Notes: generated by a model from the letters alone, not told the origin. Numbered from the stretch's first letter, positions 1 to 9,040 are shown. The stretch: DNA of 64,000 bases from Areca catechu (GCA_021397845.1 CM038045.1:145410638-145474637); one strand, 5' to 3'. Made by a program: numbers and translations.

Positions 1-1053
1 TTTTTCTTCAGTTGAAGTGGAGTATTCACTATCGCTCCACGTGGCAACCATCGCTTTCTTTTTCTTCTTTCTGAAAAATTTCTTTAATTGAGGACAGTCT
101 GGACGAATGTGTCCTGGTTTCTTAGATTCATAACAGGTGGGGACTTGTTCCTTATCCTTGTCTTTGTCCTTGTCCTTTTCTTTTGATTGTTCTCCTCGTT
201 TATGAAATTTTTTGTTATATCTTCCTTTCTTCTTTCTCATAAACTTTCTGAATCTCCTCATGACCATTGCAATGTCTTCATCTTCAAGATCATCATCGGA
301 GGAGGTAGAGTCATCTTCCATCTCTTCATCATCTTTTGATTCCAATGTAGCTTTGAATGCAATTATTTTTTTCTTTTTCTGATCATCATCCGTTCTATGC
401 TGCATGGCTAGTTCGTGTGTGATGAGAGATCCCATTAATTCATCCATTGATAGAATGTTTAAATCTTTAGCTTCTTGGATGGCAGTGACTTTAGGATCCC
501 ATTTATCAGGAAGTGATCTCAAAATCTTCAGTACTAAATCAGCATTTGAGTATACCCTACCAAGACTTTTCAAACCATTAATAATATCTGTAAATCTAGT
601 ATACATGGCAGAAATACTTTCATTAGGTTCCATTTTAAATAATTCATAATTATGCACTAAAAGATTTATCTTTGAGGTATTCACTTGTGAAGTTCCTTCA
701 TGGGTCACTTCAAGTTTATCCCAAATTTTCTTTGCTGAAGAGCAGATGGAAATTCGATTAAACTCATTTAAATCCAAAGCACAGTAAAGCAAGTTCATTG
801 CTTTGGCACTCAATTCCTCCATCTTCATGTCGTGTTCATCCCAATCCTCTTCAGGCTTAGGGATATCCACGCCATCAATTTTAGGCATGGGAACCTGTGG
901 CCCTTTAAGAATGACCTTCCATAACTGAAAATCAACAGCTTGAATATAGATTTTCATTCATACTTTTCAATAGGAATAATTTGTGCCTGTGAAAAGTGGA
1001 GGCCTATTAATTGACTGGCCTTCGGCCAAAGACGTACTCATGTGATGAGCCAT
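1..1053 (-). pseudogene. gag of Sire-1 (capsid/nucleocapsid), 3' end beyond window
   Basis: Gag would form the virus-like particle and bind the element RNA. The start at 1053 aligns with the starts of Sire-3 (9391) and Sire-4 (17127) gag, all beginning Met-Ala. The frame is open for most of its length, apart from two early TGA codons at 967-969 (where the relatives have Trp) and 958-960 (where they have Arg). A Lys/Glu/Asp-rich stretch precedes a CCHC zinc knuckle near 105-150, read as CYESKKPGHIRPDC: the second Cys has become Ser, so metal binding should fail. The knuckle is followed by a Lys-rich run and a Ser/Thr/Glu-rich stretch at the window edge. Apart from these lesions it is the best preserved gag here. 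Confidence 0.85.
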
Positions 1054-1084
1054 CAATCTTTACTCCAAGATAATCAGAGACACT

Positions 1085-1096
1085 GCTCTGATACAA
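1085..1096 (-). other. primer-binding site of Sire-1
   Basis: On the minus strand the bases just after the LTR read TTGTATCAGAGC. This is one mismatch from TGGTATCAGAGC, the usual copia site that pairs with the 3' end of initiator methionine tRNA. It lies two bases inside the LTR end. Confidence 0.8.
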
Positions 1097-1330
1097 GTTG
1101 TTGCCCAGGTGGCTACCCAAGAGGGGGGGTGAATTGGATCTTTTAAAAAATTGAAGCAAGTAATATGCAATTCAAAATCCTTTGCAAGTGGTAGGTGTTG
1201 TGATAGAGTTATAAAATGCATAAGCTAAATAGAGTCCAGGAAGCACAACACAAACACACCAAATTTATAGTGGTTCGGAGCAACCCAACTCCTATGTCCA
1301 CTACCCAAGATATCACTTGGGATTTTCACT

Positions 1331-1560
1331 ATATTCACACCCGAATACAGTAGGATTGTTTTACAGGATCATAATCCAAAAACCTCTACACTTCGATTTT
1401 ATGGGATCACCAAAGAAAACCCAACACCCTTTGATTTTAACAGGCTCACCAAAGAAACCTAACTTGGTTTTCACCGGATCACCAAGAACCTAACCCTTGG
1501 TTTTAACAAGGCTCACTAAGAACCTATTTGGTTTTTCAAATGGGCTCACTAATAACCCAA
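1331..1560 (-). other. covarying hairpin array in Sire-1 LTR
   Basis: Successive inverted repeats with short loops. CTTGGT (1463-1468) pairs with ACCAAG (1481-1486). CTTTGAT (1429-1435) nearly pairs with ACCAAAG (1448-1454). GGATT (1353-1357) pairs with AATCC (1373-1377). More degraded units lie around 1496-1560. Loops carry the GGATC or GGCTC motif (GATCC/GAGCC on the transcript strand) seen in the other Sire LTRs. Confidence 0.6.
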
Positions 1561-1965
1561 CAATTCAAAGATTGAATTGAAAATAAATGCAACAAGAATG
1601 ATAAACTTAATTTATCGGATAGTTGCCGGTGCAGCTTGTTGGAAGTCCACTTGAATACACTTGAATAAGCTTTAATTACTTCAGTGGCTTCTTTCTAAAG
1701 TTGCTTCAAGCTTCAGATTAGAGTTGGTGAAGACTTGAAAGCTTGACTTGAATGCTCTTGTGCTCTTTTGCTGTTGGTTGGTGGGATATTCAATGAATCT
1801 CTCTTTTCTTTAAAGAACTCTCTAATAACTTGCTTCAAGGAAGTTCAAATCCTTCAAATTTAAAGTTTTCCATCATCCCAAGGCAGTTCTAGCCATTGTA
1901 GACCATTGGAGAATGATTTGTGATCATTGGAGCACTTTTTAGCATTTAGAAACAAATTTTGGAAC

Positions 1966-1976
1966 TAGCCGTTGGA
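1966..1976 (-). promoter_or_regulatory. MSA-like (MYB3R) site in Sire-1 LTR
   Basis: The minus strand reads TCCAACGGCTA. This matches the plant mitosis-specific activator consensus YCYAACGGYYA at every position. It lies between the decamer array and the transcribed part of the LTR, as in Sire-3 and Sire-4. Confidence 0.45.
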
Positions 1977-1994
1977 TACCTTAAAGTGTCATTC

Positions 1995-2508
1995 AAGTCG
2001 GCTCGGATCCTTCGAGTCGGCTCGAATCCTTCGAGTCGATAGGTCGAGTTGCCAAATCTTCAATGAAGTCGGCTCTTTGTCTCAGGGTGCAAAATATCAG
2101 TCTAGACGAGTCGGCTCTTTGTAGCTCGGGTCGGCTCGAACTTGAATCTTGAAAATCTTGAACTTGAGGAGTTGGCTCTTTTCAGCTTGGGTCAGTTCTT
2201 CTTCTCAGGTTCAAAAAACCTTACTCTGAAAGAGTCGGTTCGATGCAGTTCGGGTCGGCTCGCTTTCTCAGGCTTTCAGAATTAGGTCTGGCAGAGTCGG
2301 CTCTTTTTGGTTCGGGTCTGCTCGCTTAGCTATTCTCAAAAATATTCAGAAAATGGACTCTAGAGGAGTCGGCTCGAACTGATTGCAGTCGACTCGGATT
2401 CACTGGAGTCGGCTCGCTTTTCATTGAGTCAGTTCGGATTGCTGCATTCCAGAATCCTTGCTGCATGCCCGTAAGTAGAGTCGGCTCTTCATCACTTGGG
2501 GTCGGCTC
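1995..2508 (-). promoter_or_regulatory. phased array of GAGCCGACTC-type decamers, Sire-1 LTR
   Basis: On the plus strand GAGTCGGCTC and close variants start at 1995, 2014, 2033, 2066, 2108, 2128, 2169, 2189, 2232, 2252, 2294, 2314, 2366, 2386, 2406, 2426, 2478 and 2499. Most come in pairs 19-21 bp apart, and pairs repeat about every 62 bp between 2108 and 2314. The transcript-strand core GCCGAC fits the DRE/CRT core RCCGAC bound by plant CBF/DREB factors. Binding is inference; the spacing is seen directly. Confidence 0.65.
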
Positions 2509-2859
2509 GAGTGTCTTCTTCAGGATTTTTATAATTGAATTTAAAAAAAACTCTCACCAACTCTTTTACAATTTCACACAAACCAACTCAAACTAAAATT
2601 CATGGCACACACACTCACAAAATTATCCCTTTTAATTGATTTTTCTTAGCATTTTGATTGGGTTCTTCTTTACAAAAATATTTTCAACACAACTCAACCA
2701 AGAAAATAGAAGTATAGGAGTTGAAGTTTGAACATATTATTCATCCTACAAAAACTTGTCAAGCACTTGAAGAGTTATCAGAAATAAATGTACATGCTCC
2801 AATGTTTGGTTTTCATCAAAATCACTTATGGGGTCAACACATTTATTATGTTTTCATAG

Positions 2860-3804
2860 ATAAGAGAGGCTGCTCATAGGACACGGGCATGTCTACCATA
2901 CGGCATGGTTTTCACACTTCTATTTCAGGATGCCCTAGTTTACTTAACTGGTGAGGACAACCGGCCACTGCTACACATTGACAGATACAATATGAAATCT
3001 CTGACTCGAATGGGATTTATTAAAGTAGAGGGTCACTGGATTTGGAAGACCTCAGGTCTTCCAGTAGCTCACTCAGAGGATGACTTAGATGAGGGCATTC
3101 AGGCAGTAGAGGGACATGGTGCGGAGGTAGAGGCACATACTGAAGAGGCTGGACCCTCAGAGATAGCTCCTACTACTCCTCGTTCACATGTCAAAGGATC
3201 TATAGCTATTGGACCTGATGCTGATGACCGATTATAGCAGGTACTGGATGAAATCTCGTACCTTCATAGAGGGAGAGTTGAGACTGATGCCAGGATTTCT
3301 GCTCTTCAGTTGGAGATGCACCAGGGCTTCCAAGATATCATGACTATTCTTCAACAGTTTACTATAGCCAGTCAGTCTGTACCGACTACTTCTACAGTAG
3401 CACCTGACACTGGCACTGGCACTGATTGCAGGCAGGGACAGGCGGCACATTTCAGTGACACTCCTTTATAGGCCACTCCTGCTGAGGCTGAGGCTAGTAT
3501 CGAGATTCTAGGATCTGAAGTTGGAGAAACTCCAGCTTCAGAGATATTGTCTACCACCAATACTTTGTCCTTGTCTTTTGATCCTTCCACTACCAGACCC
3601 ACTCCTATTATCATTTCTTTAGAGTCTAAAGTGAAAACTAAAGCCAAAACCAAAGCTTCTAGGACTACCACACCTGTTAGGACTATACTCAAGGACCTTA
3701 GGCCTAGGTTCCCTAAGTTCGGGCCTACTCCAGGCATCTTAGAGGTCGGTTCCTCCTCTAGTGAGGAAGACCTTAGTGGTGATGATCCTAGTCCATCCTT
3801 TTGA
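2860..3804 (+). pseudogene. envelope-like third ORF of Sire-2 (C-terminal half)
   Basis: One reading frame with two TAG stops (3235-3237 and 3469-3471). It aligns with the Sire-4 copy at 23101-24525: a shared LPYGM motif near the start, then a LLHID...RMG motif, a short amphipathic heptad-like helix (about 3265-3360), a Thr/Pro/Glu-rich spacer, a basic Leu/Arg/Pro patch (about 3690-3720) and an acidic Ser tail. The N-terminal part resembles what is usually called a putative plant transposon protein domain in SIRE-like elements. I see no signal peptide or membrane segment, so 'envelope' is only the conventional name. Function is unknown. The region 3805-4031 after it shows no gene. Confidence 0.75.
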
Positions 3805-4031
3805 TGTTTTAGTCTTTCATCTTGATGTTTTTAGCACTTTATGTTAGTTATATTTTGATGTTGTGATACTATTTTGTCGTGCCGAGGCACATTTTTACTG
3901 TATCACTTATATACTGACTTTTCATATATATACATATGATCTTCTATGAAACATGATATTTTATCATACACATTGTGATTGATTTTTTGTAAATGTATGC
4001 TCTCATATTCTATATACCTTTTGTTGATGAT

Positions 4032-4043
4032 AAAAAGGGGGAG
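4032..4043 (+). other. internal polypurine tract of Sire-2
   Basis: AAAAAGGGGGAG preceded by a GATGAT-type context, about 440 bp upstream of the terminal PPT. Equivalent copies occur in Sire-3 (11841) and Sire-4 (24814). It may serve as a second plus-strand priming site. Confidence 0.55.
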
Positions 4044-4473
4044 AAGGGAGAATGTGCAAGAAAATGTTATGATATGAATGTTAATTTATGAAAATGGATG
4101 AAAATAAAAAATGCTATTACAATAGTAAGGGGGAGCTCATGAAATTCACTTCAAATACTAGTTAATTATGTAAAGTTTTGATATGCAATGTATAGACGAT
4201 ACCCTTGATACTTTATATAATGATACATTATGTTTTCGATACTTGATGCACATATGATATTCTTGATACATTGTATCGATACATATAATACTTCGTGTTG
4301 ATGGTTTTCAGTTTCATTATACATATGATACATGTTGATACATTGTATTGATATCTAGATACTCAATCTGTTTGATACATACTATGTATAATATCATTTG
4401 AATTATGAATATGATACACAGTAATTGCAAAATATTTTTAAATTCTACTTAAGCCCAGTGTTTTGTCATCATC

Positions 4474-4487
4474 AAAAAGGAAGAGAT
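4474..4487 (+). other. terminal polypurine tract of Sire-2
   Basis: AAAAAGGAAGAGAT directly before the LTR start at 4488, after TCATCATC. This is the expected plus-strand primer for reverse transcription. Confidence 0.8.
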
Positions 4488-4807
4488 CGTTGACCCCTGG
4501 AATGATTTTGATGATCACAAAACATTGGAGCATGTACTTGTTACTAATTCTTTCAATTACTTGAGAAGTTTTTGCAGGAAATTGGTTACCTTTAGTTTAA
4601 ATTGGTTTTCAAATTGATTGAGAGGTAATTCAATTATATATGGACTTTTATGAACTTTAACTTATAAAAGCCCTAATTTTGTCAATCTTGTAATCTTGTA
4701 AAATGGGCTGAAAATTATAAAATTGAGAGTATATAGATTAGCTCTTATTTGATTCAAGTGTTGAAGAGTTTTAGAAAAGTTTGAAGCATCAATTGAAGTC
4801 TTGGCAA

Positions 4808-5180
4808 GAGCTGACTCATGGTTCAAGAGCCGACTCCTTGTGGCATGGCACGAAAAAATTTTAGAGTTTCAGTATCAAGAGCTGACTCATGTTCCAAAAG
4901 CCGACTCGTGAAAGAATTCATGTTTCTAAAGTCTTAGAACTCGAGCCGACTCAAGCCCCAAGAGCCGACTCGTCCAGAGTTATGATTTTTGGTAAACTGA
5001 GACTTCGAGCCGACTCTGGCCTGAAGAGCCGACTCCAGTAATTTGATGATTTGAATTGATTGAAGGCAAGAGCCGACTCTAGCTTGAAGAGTCGATTCTT
5101 ACAGAAATTTATTTTGGGCTGTCTAAGACTTGGAGCCGACTTGTGGACCTCGAGCCGACTCGTGGACCTCAAGCCGACTC
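4808..5180 (+). promoter_or_regulatory. paired GAGCCGACTC array, Sire-2 LTR
   Basis: Thirteen decamers start at 4808, 4827, 4879, 4898, 4943, 4962, 5007, 5026, 5070, 5089, 5133, 5152 and 5171. Every within-pair step is exactly 19 bp, and pair-to-pair steps are 71, 64, 64, 63 and 63 bp. The regularity, its place upstream of the TATA box and the GCCGAC core suggest an operator-like cluster for a dimeric or multimeric DNA-binding factor. The factor is unknown. Confidence 0.75.
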
Positions 5181-5300
5181 GAGTAGCCATTTTCTGCACT
5201 CCAATGGCTAGTTGCTGGAAATGATTTTTGAATTAAAATTCATCTCCAACAGCTCTTTCACGAATCCCTAGGCCCTACAATAGCCATATCTCATGGAAAA

Positions 5301-5310
5301 TTATAAAAGG
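5301..5310 (+). promoter_or_regulatory. TATA box of Sire-2 LTR
   Basis: TTATAAAAGG lies downstream of the decamer array and upstream of the hairpin array, as expected for the U3 to R transition. The matching place in Sire-1 has lost it. Confidence 0.6.
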
Positions 5311-5682
5311 GATTGCTTTTGAGGGATTAAACAATTATTAGAGCATTATTATTGATTTATCTTGAGAAATCAAAGAGCCTTCAAGTCTTTCACCTACCTA
5401 CTTCAAGAACTTTCAAGATAGGATTCAAAGCTTCACCAACTCCACTTCATCATTGAATCCACTCATTAAAGAAGCAAGAAGCAGCTTGAAGAGCAATTAA
5501 AGAGCATTCAAAGCTAGGCTTCGTGTTGATCTACATCGGCAACATTTAAACAAACTCGGTTTGTTGTAGTTGCTTGTTTATTTCTCTCTATCTTTGTTTT
5601 CTCTCTAAGAATAGCAAGGGGCTGTGTCTTAAGAGAGTGTTGAAAGTTTTTAAGTGAGCCTTGTGAAAACCTAAGTTTGGTT

Positions 5683-5859
5683 CTTGGTGATTCCGGTATA
5701 AAACCAAGTGTTAGGGTTTTCTTTGGTGATCCCGTTTAAAACCAAAGGAAGTTTGGGTTTCTTTGATAATCCCGATAAAACCAAAGTGTATATATTTGGA
5801 TTATGAGCCTGGTAAAACAATCCGACTGTATTCCAGTTGAGGGATATAGCGGATATCCC
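5683..5859 (+). other. covarying hairpin array in Sire-2 LTR
   Basis: CTTGGT (5683-5688) pairs with ACCAAG (5703-5708). CTTTGGT (5721-5727) pairs with ACCAAAG (5741-5747). CTTTGAT (5761-5767) faces ACCAAAG (5780-5786) with one mismatch. GGATT (5798-5802) pairs with AATCC (5819-5823). GGGATAT (5841-5847) pairs with ATATCCC (5853-5859) around a 5-nt loop. Most loops contain GATCCCG, GATTCCG or GAGCCTG. Stem sequence differs between units while complementarity is kept. Confidence 0.7.
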
Positions 5860-6077
5860 AAGTGGTTCTTTGGTAGTAGACATAGGAGCCGGTTGCTCCG
5901 AACCACTATAAATTTCTTTGTGTTTGTGCTTGTGCTTTCAATGTCTTATTGCATTTATTTATTTACTTCCGCATTGCATATTACACCACAATACTAAAAG
6001 AATTTCAAAGTGCACATAATTGTGAAAAGTTTTTTAATCCCAATTCACTCCCCTCTTGGGATGCTACCTGGGCAACA

Positions 6078-6344
6078 ATATTTCTATTAATCTTAATGTA
6101 TCTGCCAAAGAAGAAGAAACATGAATTAAAATTTTTATTAAATATTTTAATGGATGTGTGGTGCTTCGGCTCGATATCTACTTTTCATAATTATACTCTA
6201 ATTTTATCTTTTTCAAAGAAATGTTAAAAATAGTTAATTTTGCAAGAAGGTCTAGTTTAATTATGAAATTAGGATTTTAAAAGATGTTAGCACCAACAAT
6301 TACTTAAAATATGTAAAATAAATATATAAATATGTGATTTATCA
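6078..6344 (-). repeat. 3' LTR fragment of Gyp-N
   Basis: Aligns base for base, with scattered changes and no large gap, to 50450-50716. Both copies stop being similar at the same TTTATCA end. It is cut on the left by Sire-2. Just beyond, minus-strand GAGTAAGTTGAGGGTA would be the PPT. Confidence 0.8.
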
Positions 6345-7953
6345 TACCCTCAACTTACTCATTGCTAATCCCTTAGCAATGTAATAGATATATAATTATT
6401 AAATTGTAACCATGTGTCATTAAGATTTTTTTTTTACAAAAATAGATCTAGGATTGAATGTTAAAATATTTAGCAAGTATTACTAACTAAATATTGAGTT
6501 TCTAAAGCAAATTTCATAGTTAGCATGATTAGAAACTTTCTTAGAATTCATCTAAAGATCTATAGCACTTGTGTTTATGATGACTAACTTACCCATTTAA
6601 TGCTAGCTTCTGAAGGACAAATGTTTCTTCGCTTATCACCTATTTTGGTTAATTTTCTATACATCTCCAAATCAAGATTATAAATGTAAAGTGGCTTTCA
6701 CATTACCTGAATTTTTTTTGAAAACTGAGCATCATGGCTTTTCTTTTACCATTTCATGCAAACCTCCATAATTAATTTAGGTGCAGAGACCCAGTAACTA
6801 AGCTTAAAGAATCTACATATACTCTTGTATTTTGCACTTTTATTTTAGGTAGGTATTTCTTTCCTCAAACTTGAGATAGCTTTTGCACAGCTTGATATTT
6901 TTTTAGGTACATAACTCTTTTCTTAAATTTAATTTTTTTAATTGGGATGTATATTAATTACTAGTTTTTAGTAATAATTGGATCCTTAATTGACCTTACA
7001 ACCAATACCTACTTTATCTTGTTAGTGTGTATATGCAATTGGAATGCTAATAACCTTTAGGTGATCTAAGTAAGCCATTAAAAGTCTAACCAACTAGTAT
7101 ACTCCTTCACTCACTACAGTCATTAGCAAATACCTTCTAATTCTATTACTATTTTTTTAATATATTTTGTTCAAGATTTTCTTTCTTGACACATAATTTA
7201 TTCAAGATAATTTTTTTAAAATTTTTAAAATTTTTAAAAGATTTTTTAAAAATTCTTTAAAATCTTTAAAGATTTTCAAAATTTTTAAATTTTTTTTTAA
7301 AATTTTAAAAGCTTGTCCCTATCCCCTAACTTAAATACCATTATCCCTAATAATGTAAACAAGTTAAAAAATAAATTCAAACTATAAGGATAAAAATAAA
7401 TATATAGAGATAGAGATTACCTGAGAAGAGGAGCTTACCAACAAGATAAATACTGCAACAATCAATTCAAATTAGGTTTTTTTACTTTTTAATTTTAAGA
7501 GGATGAAAATATATATTGCATTCCTCCCAATATGTGCTAAGTTTAACATCTTCAATCGGGTGTTATGAGAGTCTGGTAAATATTAACTTTAATATATCCC
7601 TTACAATATCAAAAGGACAGAGCCAATCAGGAAGCCTTGTTATCATAGCAGAAAAATATTCACAGAGTACTCTATGATAATTAACCTGAATGAATAAAGT
7701 ATACTAGGCAAGCATGCCATTTTAGAATGTAAAAATATTATTATAGCTTATACAATAATTAGAAAGGGATTGTATTTGTTGGGCCAAAATTGGAGGTAAT
7801 AGTTTAAGAATTTCTTCACTTATGGGTTGATTTACCCTACTTCCCTTCCCAGCATGATGTGTTTGGTCAATATCCCTTTCCATTTTCAAGCTAAGCACTT
7901 TTTCTAAATTGATATTAAACATATCTCCATATATTATTTTAATATCATGAAAA
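6345..7953 (-). other. Gyp-N internal DNA, no recognisable gene
   Basis: AT-rich sequence with no convincing reading frame. Near 7200-7310 there is a low-complexity run of A/T words such as AAATTTTTAAA. A minus-strand open stretch at 7722-7991 has no motif I recognise. A perfect inverted repeat, CATTGCTAA with TTAGCAATG, lies at 6360-6382. I infer that it belongs to Gyp-N because it lies between that element's LTR end and the Sire-3 insertion. Confidence 0.5.
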
Positions 7954-7958
7954 TATTT
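7954..7958. repeat. left TSD of Sire-3 (TATTT)
   Basis: TATTT lies directly before the LTR start and again at 13527-13531 directly after the other LTR. The exact match marks Sire-3 as one insertion event. Confidence 0.9.
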
Positions 7959-8200
7959 TGTTACTCTGGTCTTGATTTTGATGATTGACAAAATGTTTAA
8001 GTAAATATGAGTACTAACTATATTTTAAGTGTAATTTTCAGATCTTAGTACTCAACCATGTTGAATAAAAAATGCTTGTATTTCAGTTGAAAAAGTCCTT
8101 AAATTAATGGAAAATCAAGTATATGGACTTTGGAATTAATATGAAAGAACTTGAAGAGGTTAAAGTTTCAATTTGAAGATGTTTCAGCAATGGCACAGGC

Positions 8201-8440
8201 AAATGTCGATACCTAGAAATGAAGTATCGACATCTGAGGATCAAGTGTCGACACTTGAAGAGTGAAGTGTCGACTCAAGGCCTGAGACAAACAGAAAACT
8301 TCAGAAAGCACTTTCAGTCAAGTGTCGACACCTAGAGTTGAAGTGTCGACACATGGAAGTGAAGTATCGATACATGGAGAATGAAGTGTCGACACTTGAA
8401 ACTGAAGTGTCGACACCTGGAGGTGAAGTGTCGACACTTG
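8201..8440 (+). promoter_or_regulatory. 21-bp-phased array of GTGTCGACAC, Sire-3 5' LTR
   Basis: Units of the form AAGTGTCGACAC start at 8201, 8222, 8243, 8265, then after a 55-bp spacer at 8320, 8341, 8362, 8384, 8405 and 8426. Every step within a block is 21 or 22 bp, two turns of B-DNA. The GTCGAC core is a palindrome and fits RYCGAC, the site reported for barley CBF proteins. Some units carry TATCGA or GTCGAT, consistent with mutation of CpG sites. Confidence 0.8.
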
Positions 8441-8487
8441 AACAGTAACGGCTAGTTTTCTAGGCTGCAGAACTTCTCCAACTTGGC

Positions 8488-8519
8488 TCCAACGGCCATA
8501 TTTTCCTCCCTAACGGCTA
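8488..8519 (+). promoter_or_regulatory. two MSA (MYB3R) consensus sites, Sire-3 5' LTR
   Basis: TCCAACGGCCA at 8488-8498 and CCTAACGGCTA at 8509-8519 both match YCYAACGGYYA at every position. They lie 27-58 bp upstream of the TATA box. In the 3' LTR the first is mutated (CCAACAGCCA) and the second is kept (12701-12711). In known plant genes MSA elements drive G2/M expression; here that role is inferred. Confidence 0.5.
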
Positions 8520-8545
8520 TAAACGGTCATTTAAGTATTGGGAGG

Positions 8546-8555
8546 CTATATAAAC
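8546..8555 (+). promoter_or_regulatory. TATA box of Sire-3 5' LTR
   Basis: CTATATAAAC follows the MSA sites. The same sequence is kept in the 3' LTR. Confidence 0.65.
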
Positions 8556-8854
8556 ATCAAGAATCAAATGGGAAAGTAATCCTTTGGTGAGTTTCTTGAA
8601 TATTCTTAAAGGATTCAATAGTTGAGTGATTAAAAGCCTTCAAGCTTCCAAGTTTCAAAGAGAGCATTCAAAGTCTACATCTGCAAGCATCAATCAAAGG
8701 CTTCATCAACTTGACGATAGGATCTTCATCAACAATTAAGGACTTCAAAGAGATATTTGCTTTATTTTAGAAAACTTTTATTGTATTCATTTAAACTTGC
8801 TCTTGCATTATTTTACTTAAGATATTTTGTTAGCCTTGGAAAACCAAAGAGGTT

Positions 8855-9040
8855 TTTGGTAAGCCTTTGAAAACCAAAGTGGTTGTTGGTAAGCCTTGAA
8901 ACCAACTAGGATTTTACTTGTGATCCCGAAGATAAAACAAGTTGTTTAGGTTCTTGGTTATCCCATAAAACCAAGGGTGGTTATTGGTGAGCCTTGAAAC
9001 CAATTAGGGTTTGACTTGCGATCTCGAAGACAAAACAAGT
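8855..9040 (+). other. covarying hairpin array in Sire-3 5' LTR
   Basis: TTTGGT (8855-8860) pairs with ACCAAA (8873-8878). GTTGGT (8885-8890) pairs with ACCAAC (8901-8906). ACTTGT (8916-8921) pairs with ACAAGT (8937-8942). CTTGGTT (8953-8959) pairs with AACCAAG (8969-8975). ATTGGT (8983-8988) pairs with ACCAAT (8999-9004). ACTTG (9014-9018) pairs with CAAGT (9036-9040). Loops share AAGCCTT/GAGCCTT or GATCCCG followed by an A-rich end. The 3' LTR holds the same array at about 13017-13240. Confidence 0.75.

Larger units (their letters stand above)
1..2839 (-). mobile_element. Sire-1: 5' part of a SIRE/Maximus-type Ty1/copia element
   Basis: Read on the minus strand this holds a complete 5' LTR (2839 to 1099), a primer-binding site and the first part of gag, which runs off the left edge of the window. 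The gag matches those of Sire-3 and Sire-4 along its length. The LTR right end lies directly against the envelope-like region of plus-strand Sire-2, so I infer that Sire-1 inserted into Sire-2. The right-hand TSD would be 2840-2844 (CATTT); its partner is outside the window. The lineage call rests on gag type, LTR ends TGTTG...CAACA and similarity to Sire-4, whose pol is clearly of SIRE/Maximus type. Confidence 0.85.
1099..2839 (-). repeat. 5' LTR of Sire-1 (1741 bp)
   Basis: Ends are TGTTGACC...GGGCAACA on the minus strand. Homologous to the Sire-2 LTR at 4488-6077 over its length. In transcription order it holds: a decamer array (2508 down to 1995), an MSA-like site, a position where Sire-2 has a TATA box but this copy has a degraded one, a hairpin array (about 1560 to 1331), the conserved CCGAACCACTATA box (minus strand, about 1267-1279) and the C-rich LTR end before the PBS. 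Confidence 0.9.
2840..6077 (+). mobile_element. Sire-2: 3' part of a SIRE-type element
   Basis: Holds the C-terminal half of the envelope-like ORF, a noncoding stretch with two polypurine tracts, and a complete 3' LTR. Its 5' part was separated by the Sire-1 insertion and lies left of the window. The element ends at 6077 inside a 3' LTR of Gyp-N. The same Gyp-N LTR sequence is uninterrupted at 50450-50716 and serves as an empty-site reference. Flank bases ATATT (6078-6082) are the expected right TSD copy. Confidence 0.85.
4488..6077 (+). repeat. 3' LTR of Sire-2 (1590 bp)
   Basis: Begins CGTTGACC, with the first T of TG changed to C, and ends GGGCAACA. It holds, in order, the decamer array (4808-5180), a decayed MSA-like site at 5200-5210 (TCCAATGGCTA, C to T in the AACGG core), a TATA box, the hairpin array and the box CCGAACCACTATA near 5897. 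Confidence 0.9.

Noticed and set aside
2860..3804. A true retroviral envelope gene
   Set aside because: No signal peptide, membrane segment or cleavage motif is seen; the name is convention only.
7200..7310. AT-rich run as a matrix attachment region or origin
   Set aside because: Simple A/T word repetition without any further signal; similar runs occur throughout the noncoding parts.
8201..8440. CRISPR-like array of short regularly spaced repeats
   Set aside because: Units are contiguous 21-bp repeats without unique spacers of CRISPR length, in a plant LTR, with no cas genes.
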